Assembly: GCA_001941065.1 (NCBI GenBank)
Contig: MSHJ01000009.1
Span: 440,810-504,809, forward strand
Origin: Alistipes sp. Zagget8
GTDB lineage: Bacteria; Bacteroidota; Bacteroidia; Bacteroidales; Rikenellaceae
Length of the DNA stretch: 64,000 nucleotides
Direction: 5' to 3'
Below, in pieces: positions 24,720 through 34,169 of this stretch; position 1 is the first letter of the stretch; every line of letters starts with the position of its first letter. Under the pieces are notes generated by a model. That model was not told the DNA's origin. It searched no databases and saw nothing but the letters and a program-made list of their open reading frames with translations. The position numbers and the translations under genes were made by a program.

Positions 24720-26567
24720 TTATTTGCAGATGATTTCAAGGGGCTGGCTGCCGCGCTGGACAATCTCCGAGGGGCGCATGTGTTCGATGCCGATGTTGTG
24801 TCCCGGAAAATCGGGCCCGAAGCTGTTGTGCTCGATCCGCACCTTGCGGCATCCGTCCAGGAAGAGGTTGTAGGGGCGGTAGAAGGGTTCGAAGGTTCGG
24901 GTGCGTTCGAGGCGGTTGCGGCTGAACTCCAGTCCCTCGACCGAACGAGCGAACAGGACGGCGTAGTCGAAATGGCGGAAGGTGTTCCCCTCGATGCGGA
25001 TATTGCGATGGTAAGCCTTCGCATCGGCGTCCTGCGGCCGGAAGGAGGGCGAGACCGAGATGACCGCTTCGCCCCAGCCCCAAGGGCCGTCGATGATGTT
25101 GTTTCCCGAGGTGTAGCAATCCTCGAAGAGGTTGTCCCGGATCGTTACGTCGCATACGGCGCCCGATTCGAACCAGAGGTCCGTGTCGCCCTCGATGAGG
25201 ATCGCGGCCCCGGCCGACCGGAAATAGTTGTTCTCGATGAGGATTTTGGCCGGCGTGGTCACCAGAATCGAACGGCCGCGGTTCTGTTTCAGCATCTGGC
25301 AGTTGCGCACGGTGAGCCGGGGACAGAGCGTCGCGTTCTCCAGGATGTTCCCCGCGGCGATGCGTCCGGCGATGGGTTCCCTGAAATGCAGCAGGCAATC
25401 CCGCGTGCCTTCGATACGCTCCGTGCCGGCCGACGTCAGCGGACGGCCGCGCTGCATGGTCGCCGTATCGAGCGGCCAGACCCGTTCGCCCGGGCGGAAC
25501 CCCTGGTCGCGGCTCGTGGGCGTGATCCGCACGGAACGTTCGCCGCAGACCTTCGCAACGGGGGCGTACATGCCATGGACGTTTGTGAAATCGTCGCCCG
25601 AACCGCTTACCGTGCAGCCGTCGAACAGGATGTCGCCCGTGCAGCCGATGAAGTGCGTGGCGTCGGCAATGGTGCTGAAAACGCGCCCCGACTGTTCGTC
25701 GGCCACGATGTCGAGGCCGATCATCGAGATGTCGTGCGAACGGACGCCGAAGACGCCGCAGCTCAGCGTGTGATGGATCGTCACCTGCTCGATGCGGGTT
25801 TGCCGGCAGTCGGCGATCTCGATGCCGTTGGTGATGTAGCGTCCGTGGAAAAAGACGACGATGGTCCCCGGGGCGGGTTTCATGGCCGGGCGGTAGTGGA
25901 AACGTACCCGGTTGTTCCCCAGATCGGTGACCCGGGCCCGGAACATGTCGCGGCCCAGCGGTACGTCGCGCGTCTGGTAGAGCAGTTCGTGCGTCGTGGC
26001 GTCGTAGAGGTTCGTGTACTCGGGGACGATGCGCTGGAGTCCGTATTCGCCGACGAAAGCGAGGGAGTCGCCCGCCACGACATAGGGATAGCGTTCGGCG
26101 TCGATCGCCATATCTAAATAGGTATCCGTGGCCGAGACGATCGTCGCCTGTGAGTTGTAGGGCTGCTGCCAATCGATACGCACGTTGCGGAGCGTCGTGC
26201 CGCGGCATTCCGAAAGCCGCACGGGATTCATCAGCCCGTGGAAAATCCAGTCGCATCCGCCGCCGTCGATCTCCACGCCCTCCGTCCGTGTCAGGGCGAA
26301 GGCCGTGGTCGGCTTGCCGGCGGCCTGCCGCTCCGCGTCGGGGTAGAAATCGTAACGCCCCTTGTCGAAACAAATCTGCAAGCCCCGGACACCTTTGTTT
26401 TCCGCGATGATCCGCCGGACGACCGGCAGGGCGTCCTGTCCGCTTCCGGGCTGCAGTCCGTAGTCGGCCACACGCACAGTGCGGCGTGCGGCATTTGCGG
26501 CATACGGCTGGAATGCGGAGGCTACCGCAAAGAGCAGAAGGGCGATAAGATGGATTTGTCGGTTCAT
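24720..26567 (-). CDS. Alpha-1,3-galactosidase-like enzyme, GH110 (first gene of the PUL operon)
   Basis: 615 residues with a cleavable signal peptide (to about A-A-N-A-A) and no lipobox, unlike its neighbour. It is a beta-helix with the GH110 motifs I-A-D-A-T-H-F-I-G-C (300-309) and D325-D326-F-T-N-V-H-G. It is clearly paralogous to but divergent from the following gene, so the pair may split linear and branched alpha-Gal substrates or periplasmic and surface locations. It is the promoter-proximal gene; the 202-bp gap upstream separates it from the divergent regulator. Confidence 0.83.
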   Translation of the reverse strand: MNRQIHLIALLLFAVASAFQPYAANAARRTVRVADYGLQPGSGQDALPVVRRIIAENKGVRGLQICFDKGRYDFYPDAERQAAGKPTTAFALTRTEGVEIDGGGCDWIFHGLMNPVRLSECRGTTLRNVRIDWQQPYNSQATIVSATDTYLDMAIDAERYPYVVAGDSLAFVGEYGLQRIVPEYTNLYDATTHELLYQTRDVPLGRDMFRARVTDLGNNRVRFHYRPAMKPAPGTIVVFFHGRYITNGIEIADCRQTRIEQVTIHHTLSCGVFGVRSHDISMIGLDIVADEQSGRVFSTIADATHFIGCTGDILFDGCTVSGSGDDFTNVHGMYAPVAKVCGERSVRITPTSRDQGFRPGERVWPLDTATMQRGRPLTSAGTERIEGTRDCLLHFREPIAGRIAAGNILENATLCPRLTVRNCQMLKQNRGRSILVTTPAKILIENNYFRSAGAAILIEGDTDLWFESGAVCDVTIRDNLFEDCYTSGNNIIDGPWGWGEAVISVSPSFRPQDADAKAYHRNIRIEGNTFRHFDYAVLFARSVEGLEFSRNRLERTRTFEPFYRPYNLFLDGCRKVRIEHNSFGPDFPGHNIGIEHMRPSEIVQRGSQPLEIICK

Positions 26568-26713
26568 GGGTTGTTGTTTCGGTTAGGACAAAAGTAACCG
26601 AACTCCGGGATTTCCGGCTATCCCGATGTTTAGAAATCGTGCAGGCTGGGTTAGCGGCGGGACGGGCAGGTCGATTTAAACGAATTTATAGGTTCCGTGA
26701 ACAAATATGCAAA

Positions 26714-26727
26714 TACGGTGTGCCGTA
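26714..26727. promoter_or_regulatory. Palindrome in the PUL/regulator intergenic region (candidate operator)
   Basis: TACGG-TGTG-CCGTA is a perfect 5-bp inverted repeat, flanked on both sides by AT-rich CAAATA tracts. It lies between the divergent GH110 operon and the hybrid regulator gene, 43 bp before the regulator ATG. Placement and symmetry suggest a regulator binding site. Inference only. Confidence 0.35.
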
Positions 26728-26731
26728 AATA

Positions 26732-26739
26732 CAAATATA
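26732..26739 (-). promoter_or_regulatory. Candidate -7 element for the PUL operon
   Basis: TATATTTG on the minus strand matches the Bacteroidetes -7 consensus TAnnTTTG. It would give a leader of roughly 155 nt before the first GH110 gene. No clear -33 TTTG is seen, as is common where an activator such as the divergent HTCS is required. A second, weaker CATATTTG lies at 26702-26709. Confidence 0.4.
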
Positions 26740-26769
26740 TATTGTTAACTTTCGGAAAAATGAGGATGC

Positions 26770-29700
26770 ATGAAACGACTTCTGACCCTTCTGTCGTGGA
26801 TGTTGCTGCTGCAGACATCCGTATCGGCCCAGCATGACGGCATTATCTGGAACTACGAACACCTGAGCCGCAACGACGGGCTTTCGGGCAACCGCGTCAC
26901 GGCGCTGTGCGACGATATGTACGGCCGGATATGGATCGGGACCTCGCAGGGCCTGAATATTTACGACGGACGGAGACTGCAGAAGGTCGAGGAGTACAAC
27001 GGTTTGGAGGTCTGGTCGTTCCACGACGCCGGCGACCGTATTCTGATCGGCACGACGCTCTTCCTCGGGGTGTATGACTATGCCAGCGGCCGTTTCTCGC
27101 GCCTGACCTACGAGGGCCGGGACGTGGGGTATGTGCGCACGATCGTGCAGGCCGGAAACGACCTGCTGCTCAAAACCCCGAAGCAGCTGTTTCGCTGCGA
27201 CGGCGACCGGCTGACGCGCGTGGCGGAGGACACTCCCTACGAATATTTCTGCTGCGACAAGTTCGGACAGATGTGGGGACTTTTCAAAGAGCGCGTTTTC
27301 CGGATCGGCGAGGATTTCAAGGTGGCGGCAACCTACGACCTGACCAGCGCCGACCGGTCGCCGCTGGTGGGGGTGAGCCTTTATGCCGATTCCAAAGGGT
27401 GCGTCTGGGTCGGGACGATCAAGGACGGACTTTTCCGTTACAACCGGGCGGCCGACGAATTCCGCCGCGAGCCCATCGCCCGGCAGTTCCATGTCCCGGA
27501 GATTGAGAATATCGCCGGTATGAACGAGGACCGTTACGACCGTCTGTGGATCGGTCACAACAACGGGGTTTCGGTCTACGACTACAATAACGACTCGTTC
27601 TGCAACTACGTTTGCGAACACAATGATAACGCGATACTCAACACGGTGATCTGTATTTTCCGGACCCGCCGGCAGGATATGCTGCTGGGGACCTATTTTT
27701 CGGGGCTGTTCCGGGTCGGCAACCTCGATTCGGGGGTGGAATACTACACGCTGGGCACCTCCGGGCCTTCGCTCCGCACCCGGAACGTCGCGGCCAACGG
27801 CATACAGCGCGATGCGCAGGGAAACTGGTGGGTCTCCACCAACAGCGCGGGAATCAACGTGCTCGATCCGTCGGGGAGTTTCCTGCGGCGCATTTCGAGC
27901 CGCAATGCGGAGATCAACGACAACATCCTCTCCCTGCAGCGCGACGTCCGCGGTAATTTGTGGGCAGGGTCGCTCGCCAGCGGTCTCTACTGCCTGGCTC
28001 CCGACGGCCGCATCCGCCAATATACCAACCATGCCGGCGATACCGCGTCCATTTCGAGCGGGAACATCCTGCTGCTCTGCCCGCTCAATGCCGATACGCT
28101 CTTCGTGGCCACCGAAAAGGGGATCGACATCTACCGCTATGCGACCGATTCGTTCGAGTCGGTCTGCAAACGCGGCAAGGAGGAGTTCGCCTTTTACGAC
28201 GCACAGATTCATGGCGACAAGGTCTGGTTCATCAATTTCTGTTCGGTGCTCTGTTACGACCGCCGGCAGAGACGGATCGAAGAATTTCAGGTCCCTGAGA
28301 CCGAAACGCGGCCCTACATGCAGTGCGGCTGGGTGGACGGCGGCTGCTGTCTGTGGCTGGGGACGACCAAAGGCGACGTGTGGCGGTTCGAAGAGGGACG
28401 TTTCACCCCGGCCGTGCAAAACCATCCGCAGATCAATGGCGGGATCGCCGGGATGCGGGGCGATGCCGCCGGCAACCTGTGGCTGGCGGCGGGCAACGAC
28501 CTTTTCCGGCTCGACACGGCCGGAGTCCTGCGGCGTTTCAGTCTTGCCAAAGGTATGGGAATCAATGAATTCAATGTCCGCTCCGGGTATGTGGGCCGCG
28601 AAGGCGAGATCTGCTTCGGGACGACGAACGGACTGGTCTGTTTCTGGCCCGCAAAGCTCGAAAGCGACCTCCGGCAGCAGCCGACGCTCTTCATCTCCGG
28701 GTTGAAACTTTTCAACAAACCCGTGGAGATCGGGGGCGACGTGCTGAAATTCCCCGTTAACGACACGCACGAAATCACACTGGCTCACAAACAGACCTTC
28801 CTGACCTTCGAGGTCTCGGTGATCGATTACGACATCTTCCGCACGGCGCCCTATTCGTGCCGCTACCGGCTGGAGAATTTCGACGACAACTGGTACGAGC
28901 TGGGCCCGCAGGGAGAGATCACCTATACGGGACTGCCCACCGGCCGTTACGGCCTGTCGGTGCGGCTGGTGTCGGACGACGGCGAGGTGCTGGCCGAAAA
29001 GCGGATTGCCCTCCGGGTCCGGCCGCCGGTGCTGCTCAGCGGATGGATGATCGCGCTCTATGCGTTGGTGCTGGGGCTGGTCGTCTGGCAGTTCGTGCGG
29101 CTGGTGCGGCGGCAGCGGCATGCCCGGGCGTTGGTTGAGCAGGCCCGCCGTGAGCGCGAGACCCGCAACCGGCTCAATGCCATGAAACTCGATCTGTTCA
29201 GCTGCATCTCCTATGAGTTCAAGACGCCGCTTTCGGTGATCTCGACGTTGCAGGACAGCGTGCTGCCGCCGTCGGACGGCGATGCCGGGAGCGATCCGGC
29301 GATTTTCCGGCGCAACATCGAGCGGCTCGACTTCCTGGTCAACCAGCTGTTGGATTTCCGCAACATCGAGTCGCGCAACATCTCGGTCTCGATCCGCAAA
29401 TACGACCTGGTGCCCTTTCTGAGCAACATCTACGAGACGTTCGTGCCCCTTTACAACCGCAAGCAGATCACGCACAGCTTTCATTCCGACGTGGAGTCGC
29501 TGCCGATGCTTTTCGACGCCGCCAAGATGGAGATGCTGTTGGGCAATTTGCTGGGCAACTCCTTCAAATCGGTGCAGCCGGGCGGCGAAAGCACGCTGAA
29601 ACTCTCGTTCGACGGACGGCAGGCCGTCATCGAACTCTTCAACAGCGGCTCCTGCCTGACCGAGGAGCAGCGGCAGGCCATTTTCCAACCCTACAATTCG

Positions 29701-30723
29701 GCGGGACTGCCCAACAGCGGTATCGGGCTGGCGCTGGTGAAGAGTGTCGCCCGGTTGTTCGACATTCGCCTGTCGGTGGAGCCGGTGCCGCAGCGCGGCA
29801 ATGTCTTTCGGGTGGAGATGGCCGTCGGGCAGGACGACGGGGCCGAGCCCGAACGGCCCGATGCCGCGACGGGCATTGTCGAGCGGATCGTCGACAACAC
29901 GAGCTATTTCGAAGATGTCTCCCAGCCCCGGTTTCTCGATGCAGAGGGACACCGCAAATTCCGCATCCTGCTCGTCGAGAACGATGCCGACTCGAAGCGG
30001 GTGCTGGAAAAACGGCTGCAGAAGCATTTCCACGTGTCGAGCGCCGCGACGGGCGACGAAGCGCTGCTGCTGCTCAAGTCCCAGAGCATCGACGTGGTGA
30101 TCAGCGATATGCAGCTTGCCGACACGAACGGTTTCGACCTGTGCGGCATGATCAAGAACTCGAACCGCACGCGCCACATTCCGGTGATTCTGGAAAGTTT
30201 CGAGCTGTCGGGCGAGAACCGCATCCGGGCGCTGCAATGCGGAGCCGACGCCATGTTCCAGAAGCCGATCAACCTGCAGGAACTGTTCCTGCGTCTGAGT
30301 AACCTGCTGCGGACGAAGGACGTGCTGCGCGACTATTACATGACGGCGGGCCATGTCGGAATCACGACGCCCGAGCTGAACAACACCGACGAACGGTTCA
30401 TTCTCTCGATGACGGATTATATCCACGCCCACCTCGACGATCCGGCCCTGTCGGTCAACGAACTGGCCCGTTATGCCAATATCAGCCGCACGCAGCTGTA
30501 TCTCAGCATCAAGCGGCTGACCGACCGGACGCCTTCGGAGTTCATTCTGCAGATCAAGATGCGCGAGGCGGCCAAGTGGCTGCAGACGACGGCGATGACC
30601 GCGTCGGAAATCTCTTATAAGCTGGGTTACTGCAATCCCAACCATTTCAGCCGCCAGTTCAAGGAGTATTACGGCGCCTCGCCCGGCGAATACAGGCGCC
30701 GGCAGGCGAAATCCGGAGCCTGA
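26770..30723 (+). CDS. Hybrid two-component regulator (HTCS) with eroded phosphorelay residues
   Basis: 1317 residues. Order: signal peptide; about 14 beta-propeller (Reg_prop) repeats; Y_Y_Y domain (about 650-755); one membrane span (757-777); histidine-kinase core (about 800-1020); receiver (1065-1180); AraC-type HTH (1210-1312). The H-box reads I-S-Y-E-F-K-T-P-L, so Tyr815 replaces the phospho-acceptor His. The D-x-G-x-G ATP motif is N958-S-G-S-C, though the N-box N930 remains. In the receiver the phosphorylatable D1113 is kept, but the acidic pocket reads E1070-N1071. The periplasmic propeller normally binds a PUL-derived oligosaccharide, so it probably controls the divergent GH110 operon, perhaps without classical phosphotransfer. 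Confidence 0.92.
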   Translation: MKRLLTLLSWMLLLQTSVSAQHDGIIWNYEHLSRNDGLSGNRVTALCDDMYGRIWIGTSQGLNIYDGRRLQKVEEYNGLEVWSFHDAGDRILIGTTLFLGVYDYASGRFSRLTYEGRDVGYVRTIVQAGNDLLLKTPKQLFRCDGDRLTRVAEDTPYEYFCCDKFGQMWGLFKERVFRIGEDFKVAATYDLTSADRSPLVGVSLYADSKGCVWVGTIKDGLFRYNRAADEFRREPIARQFHVPEIENIAGMNEDRYDRLWIGHNNGVSVYDYNNDSFCNYVCEHNDNAILNTVICIFRTRRQDMLLGTYFSGLFRVGNLDSGVEYYTLGTSGPSLRTRNVAANGIQRDAQGNWWVSTNSAGINVLDPSGSFLRRISSRNAEINDNILSLQRDVRGNLWAGSLASGLYCLAPDGRIRQYTNHAGDTASISSGNILLLCPLNADTLFVATEKGIDIYRYATDSFESVCKRGKEEFAFYDAQIHGDKVWFINFCSVLCYDRRQRRIEEFQVPETETRPYMQCGWVDGGCCLWLGTTKGDVWRFEEGRFTPAVQNHPQINGGIAGMRGDAAGNLWLAAGNDLFRLDTAGVLRRFSLAKGMGINEFNVRSGYVGREGEICFGTTNGLVCFWPAKLESDLRQQPTLFISGLKLFNKPVEIGGDVLKFPVNDTHEITLAHKQTFLTFEVSVIDYDIFRTAPYSCRYRLENFDDNWYELGPQGEITYTGLPTGRYGLSVRLVSDDGEVLAEKRIALRVRPPVLLSGWMIALYALVLGLVVWQFVRLVRRQRHARALVEQARRERETRNRLNAMKLDLFSCISYEFKTPLSVISTLQDSVLPPSDGDAGSDPAIFRRNIERLDFLVNQLLDFRNIESRNISVSIRKYDLVPFLSNIYETFVPLYNRKQITHSFHSDVESLPMLFDAAKMEMLLGNLLGNSFKSVQPGGESTLKLSFDGRQAVIELFNSGSCLTEEQRQAIFQPYNSAGLPNSGIGLALVKSVARLFDIRLSVEPVPQRGNVFRVEMAVGQDDGAEPERPDAATGIVERIVDNTSYFEDVSQPRFLDAEGHRKFRILLVENDADSKRVLEKRLQKHFHVSSAATGDEALLLLKSQSIDVVISDMQLADTNGFDLCGMIKNSNRTRHIPVILESFELSGENRIRALQCGADAMFQKPINLQELFLRLSNLLRTKDVLRDYYMTAGHVGITTPELNNTDERFILSMTDYIHAHLDDPALSVNELARYANISRTQLYLSIKRLTDRTPSEFILQIKMREAAKWLQTTAMTASEISYKLGYCNPNHFSRQFKEYYGASPGEYRRRQAKSGA

Positions 30724-30897
30724 TTGCCGCCGTCCGGGCGGGGAAATGCCGGATCACATACGGCGCGGGGAGGTTTGAGCGATCGGATCTCCCTTTCGTA
30801 TGCCCGGCGGTCTTGCCGTTCGTCGGTGAATTCCGCCCGGTCGTCGGGGTGATCGGGCGGAATGTCTATTTCAGTTGCACGCACGGGAAACGGCCGG

Positions 30898-30905
30898 TAG
30901 TTTTG
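30898..30905 (+). promoter_or_regulatory. Candidate -7 promoter element for the efflux operon
   Basis: TAGTTTTG fits the Bacteroidetes -7 TAnnTTTG pattern. It lies 18 bp before the ATG of the TolC-family gene, with a weak TTGC -33-like match at 30875-30878. The rest of the 199-bp gap after the HTCS gene (30724-30922) shows no gene or clear terminator. Confidence 0.4.
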
Positions 30906-30922
30906 TGGCAAAAGAAAATGCC

Positions 30923-32221
30923 ATGAGACGAAAACTGTGGATAGGATGCATCGCGCTGCTCGGCTGGCAGCTTGCGGCGGCGCAGGACTCGCTGAAGGTC
31001 TGGACCCTCGGGGAGTGCCTCGACTATGCGCTGGAGAACAACATCCAGCTGCGGCAGAGCCGCAACGACTACCTCTCGGGCGTCGAGGACACCAGGGAGG
31101 CGAAAGCCGCGCTGTTCCCGTCGCTCGCGGCCTCGGTGACGCAGGGATACACGAACTACCCGTCGTCGAACGCCGTCGACCGGAACAGCTACACCGGAAC
31201 CTACGGACTGAACGCCGGCATGACGCTCTACGAAGGCGGCAAGCTGCGGACAGCCGTGAAACAGCAGCAGGTGCAGAACCGCATCGACGCGCTTGCAGTC
31301 GAGGAGAGTGCCAATGACATCCGCATCGCCATCGTCCAGGCTTACATGCAGTGCCTCTACGCTGCCGAGGCCGTCACGGTGAACCGCTCCACGGCCGAGG
31401 CTTCGAAGGCCCGGCGCGACCGCGCGGAGGCGATGTGGCAGGCCGGGTCGATCAGCAAGGTCGATTTCGCACAGCTCGAAAGCCAGTATGTGAGCGACGA
31501 ATACCAGGTCGTCGTGGCGCGGACATCGCTCGACAACTACAAGCTGCAGCTCAAGCAGCTGCTCGAACTCGATATAACGGAGGAAATGAATCTTGCGGCG
31601 CCCGCTATCCAGGAGAGTGAGGTGTTGTCAGCCCTTCCTGCCAAGGCCGAAATCTATGCAACGGCCCTGGACGCCATGCCCGAAATCAAACGCGGGGAAC
31701 TGGGCGTCGAATCGGCGGAATTGGGCATTAAGCAGGCGCGTGCAGGATTCTTTCCGTCCGTTTCCCTCTCGGCCGGCATCGGCACGGGCCACATGTCGGG
31801 CGGCGGGTTCGAAAGCGGTTCGCAGGTCTGGAACCGTTTCAACGAAAACATCGGGCTCTCGGTGAGCATTCCGATCTTCTCCAACCGCAAGAACCGCACG
31901 GCGGTCAACAAGGCGCGGATTGCCGTGTCGAACAGCTATCTGGAGCGGCAGAACCTCGAGAAACAGCTGCTCCGCGAGGTGGAGTCGGCCTATCTCGACG
32001 CCGTGTCGGCCCAGTCGCAGTACACCGCCGCCCGCGAGAAACAGCGTTATGCGCAGCAGAGCTACGACCTCACCGACGAGCAGTTTCGCGTGGGCATGAA
32101 GAACACCGAGGAGCTGATCACGGCGCAGAACGAACTGACGGCGGCGCGGCAGGAGCTTCTGCAGGCGAAATACATGGCGCTGCTCGGCATCGAACTGCTC
32201 GACATCTATCAGGGAAAATAA
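30923..32221 (+). CDS. TolC-family outer-membrane efflux channel
   Basis: 432 residues from ATG 30923, chosen because it gives a clean signal peptide (M-R-R-K-L-W-I-G ... A-A-A-Q); the frame is open further upstream without a better start. W-T-L-G-E-C-L-D-Y-A-L-E-N-N-I opens the first of two TolC repeats, with long alpha-helical coiled coils and the second repeat near A-E-I-Y-A-T-A-L. It forms the trimeric exit duct for the MacA/MacB-like proteins encoded downstream (20-bp gap). Length is normal for the family. Confidence 0.92.
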   Translation: MRRKLWIGCIALLGWQLAAAQDSLKVWTLGECLDYALENNIQLRQSRNDYLSGVEDTREAKAALFPSLAASVTQGYTNYPSSNAVDRNSYTGTYGLNAGMTLYEGGKLRTAVKQQQVQNRIDALAVEESANDIRIAIVQAYMQCLYAAEAVTVNRSTAEASKARRDRAEAMWQAGSISKVDFAQLESQYVSDEYQVVVARTSLDNYKLQLKQLLELDITEEMNLAAPAIQESEVLSALPAKAEIYATALDAMPEIKRGELGVESAELGIKQARAGFFPSVSLSAGIGTGHMSGGGFESGSQVWNRFNENIGLSVSIPIFSNRKNRTAVNKARIAVSNSYLERQNLEKQLLREVESAYLDAVSAQSQYTAAREKQRYAQQSYDLTDEQFRVGMKNTEELITAQNELTAARQELLQAKYMALLGIELLDIYQGK

Positions 32222-32241
32222 TCAAAAAAACAGATAGCACG

Positions 32242-33423
32242 ATGAAAAAACGCAACATACTGATCGGGGCCTGTGCCCTGGTTGTGGCCGCCGGACTCTG
32301 GTTCGCGTTGCGGCCGTCGAAAAAGAGCGGCATCACGCTGGAAACCGCTCCGACCGAACGCATCACCATCCGCAATTCGGTGACGGCGACCGGGACGGTG
32401 GAACCCGTCACCGAGGTCGAGGTGGGTACGCAGGTGTCGGGCATCATCGACAAGCTCTATGCCGACTACAACGACGTGGTGAAGGCCGGGCAGCTGATTG
32501 CCGAGATGGACAAGGTGACGCTGCAGGCCGAACTGGAGTCGTCGCAGGCCGAGCTGGCGAGCAGTAAGACCGAGTACGAATACCAGATGAAGAACTACAC
32601 GCGCACGAAGACGCTCCACGAGAAGGAGCTGGTGAGCGACGCCGATTACGACCAGGCGTATTACCTCTATGAAAAGGCCCGCAACGCCTACGAGCAGGCC
32701 AAAGCGGCCATCGTCAAGGTGAAGCGCAATCTGGGGTACGCCACCATCACTTCGCCGATCGACGGCGTTGTGATCAGCCGCGCCGTGGAGGAGGGGCAGA
32801 CCGTGGCCGCGGGGTTCGAGACGCCGACGCTCTTCACCATCGCCGCCGACCTGACGCAGATGCAGGTGGTGGCCGATGTCGACGAGGCCGACATCGGGCA
32901 GGTCGCCGACGGACAGCGGGTGACGTTCACTGTCGACGCCTATCCCGACGACACGTTCGAAGGCACGGTCGGGCAGGTGCGCCTCGAGGCGACGACCGAA
33001 TCGAGCGTGGTGACTTACGAGGTGGTCATCACGGCCTACAACCCCGACCTGAAGCTCAAACCGGGACTGACGGCCAACGTCACGATCTTCACCCTCGAAA
33101 AGGACGATGCGCTGGCCGTCCCGACCAAGGCGCTGCGCTTCGTGCCCGATGAGGAACTGCTCGCGGAACTGGACCTGACGGTCGAACAGCCTGCGGAACA
33201 GACGGTCTCGGGCAAACGCGAAATCTGGGTCAAGGACGGACAGACGCTTTCGGCGCGGTTCGTCACGACCGGTGCCGCGAGCGGCGAGTTGACCGAGATC
33301 GTCGAGGGACTTTCCGACGATGCCGTGGTCGCCGTGGGCCTGACGGCCGCCGCCGCTCCGGCCGCCGCTGTCGAACGCAGTCCTTTCATGCCTTCGGGCC
33401 CCGGAGGCAATAAAAAGAAATAG
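32242..33423 (+). CDS. MacA-like periplasmic adaptor (membrane fusion protein)
   Basis: 393 residues with one N-terminal membrane anchor (about 5-24). The barrel-sandwich/lipoyl half-motif T-V-E-P-V-T-E-V-E-V-G-T-Q-V-S-G-I-I is followed by a coiled-coil hairpin (about 90-150) and the second lipoyl half S-P-I-D-G-V-V-I-S-R. A beta-barrel and membrane-proximal domain come next. It links the ABC permease to the TolC channel. The C-terminus has a low-complexity Ala run and a Gly/Lys tail. It ends 2 bp before the ATPase gene. Confidence 0.92.
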   Translation: MKKRNILIGACALVVAAGLWFALRPSKKSGITLETAPTERITIRNSVTATGTVEPVTEVEVGTQVSGIIDKLYADYNDVVKAGQLIAEMDKVTLQAELESSQAELASSKTEYEYQMKNYTRTKTLHEKELVSDADYDQAYYLYEKARNAYEQAKAAIVKVKRNLGYATITSPIDGVVISRAVEEGQTVAAGFETPTLFTIAADLTQMQVVADVDEADIGQVADGQRVTFTVDAYPDDTFEGTVGQVRLEATTESSVVTYEVVITAYNPDLKLKPGLTANVTIFTLEKDDALAVPTKALRFVPDEELLAELDLTVEQPAEQTVSGKREIWVKDGQTLSARFVTTGAASGELTEIVEGLSDDAVVAVGLTAAAAPAAAVERSPFMPSGPGGNKKK

Positions 33424-33425
33424 CC

Positions 33426-34166
33426 ATGAAAGAGGTCATTCGGCTGGAAAATATCCGGCGCGACTTCCGGGTCGGCGATGAGACGGTGCACGCCCTGCGC
33501 GGGGTGTCGTTCACCATCGCCGAGGGTGAGTTCGTCACGATCATGGGTACGTCGGGATCGGGCAAGTCGACGCTGCTCAACACGCTGGGGTGTCTCGACA
33601 CCCCGACGGCGGGGGAGTATTACCTCGACGGGGTTGCGGTCCGCACGATGGACAAGAACCAGCGGGCCACGCTGCGCAACCGCAAGATCGGGTTCGTGTT
33701 CCAGAGCTACAACCTGCTGGCCAAGACCACGGCCATCGAGAATGTCGAACTGCCGCTGATGTACAACCCCTCCTATTCGGCGTCGGCCCGGCGCGAACGC
33801 GCCGTCGAGGCGCTCCGGGCCGTGGGGCTGGGCGACCGCCTGCTGCATAAGAGCAACCAGATGTCGGGCGGACAGATGCAGCGCGTGGCCATTGCCCGGG
33901 CGCTGGTGAACGATCCGGCGGTGATCCTTGCCGACGAGGCCACGGGCAACCTCGACACCCGCACGAGCTTCGAGGTGCTGGTGCTCTTCCAGGAGCTCCA
34001 CGCCGCGGGGCGCACGATTATCTTCGTGACGCACAACCCCGAGATCGCCCAGTACAGCAGCCGCAACATCACGCTGCGCGACGGCCGCATCACGAGCGAT
34101 GTCGTCAACGGGAATATTTTACGCGCAGCCGACGCCCTGGCGCAGCTGCCCAAACAGGAGGAGTAA
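33426..34166 (+). CDS. ABC transporter ATPase (MacB/LolD type)
   Basis: 246 residues. Walker A G-T-S-G-S-G-K-S-T at 41-49, Q-loop F-Q-S-Y-N-L-L (92-98), signature M-S-G-G-Q (146-150), Walker B V-I-L-A-D-E (166-171), D-loop G-N-L-D and H-loop His (F-V-T-H-N) are all present. It powers the following FtsX-type permease. In E. coli MacB the ATPase and permease are one chain; here they are separate genes 3 bp apart. Likely substrates are peptides, antibiotics or lipoproteins, which the sequence does not settle. Confidence 0.95.
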   Translation: MKEVIRLENIRRDFRVGDETVHALRGVSFTIAEGEFVTIMGTSGSGKSTLLNTLGCLDTPTAGEYYLDGVAVRTMDKNQRATLRNRKIGFVFQSYNLLAKTTAIENVELPLMYNPSYSASARRERAVEALRAVGLGDRLLHKSNQMSGGQMQRVAIARALVNDPAVILADEATGNLDTRTSFEVLVLFQELHAAGRTIIFVTHNPEIAQYSSRNITLRDGRITSDVVNGNILRAADALAQLPKQEE

Positions 34167-34169
34167 ACG

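Noticed and set aside
26686..30645. A 1319-codon minus-strand open frame opposite the HTCS gene
   Set aside because: Same shadow effect. The + strand frame encodes a full multi-domain regulator.
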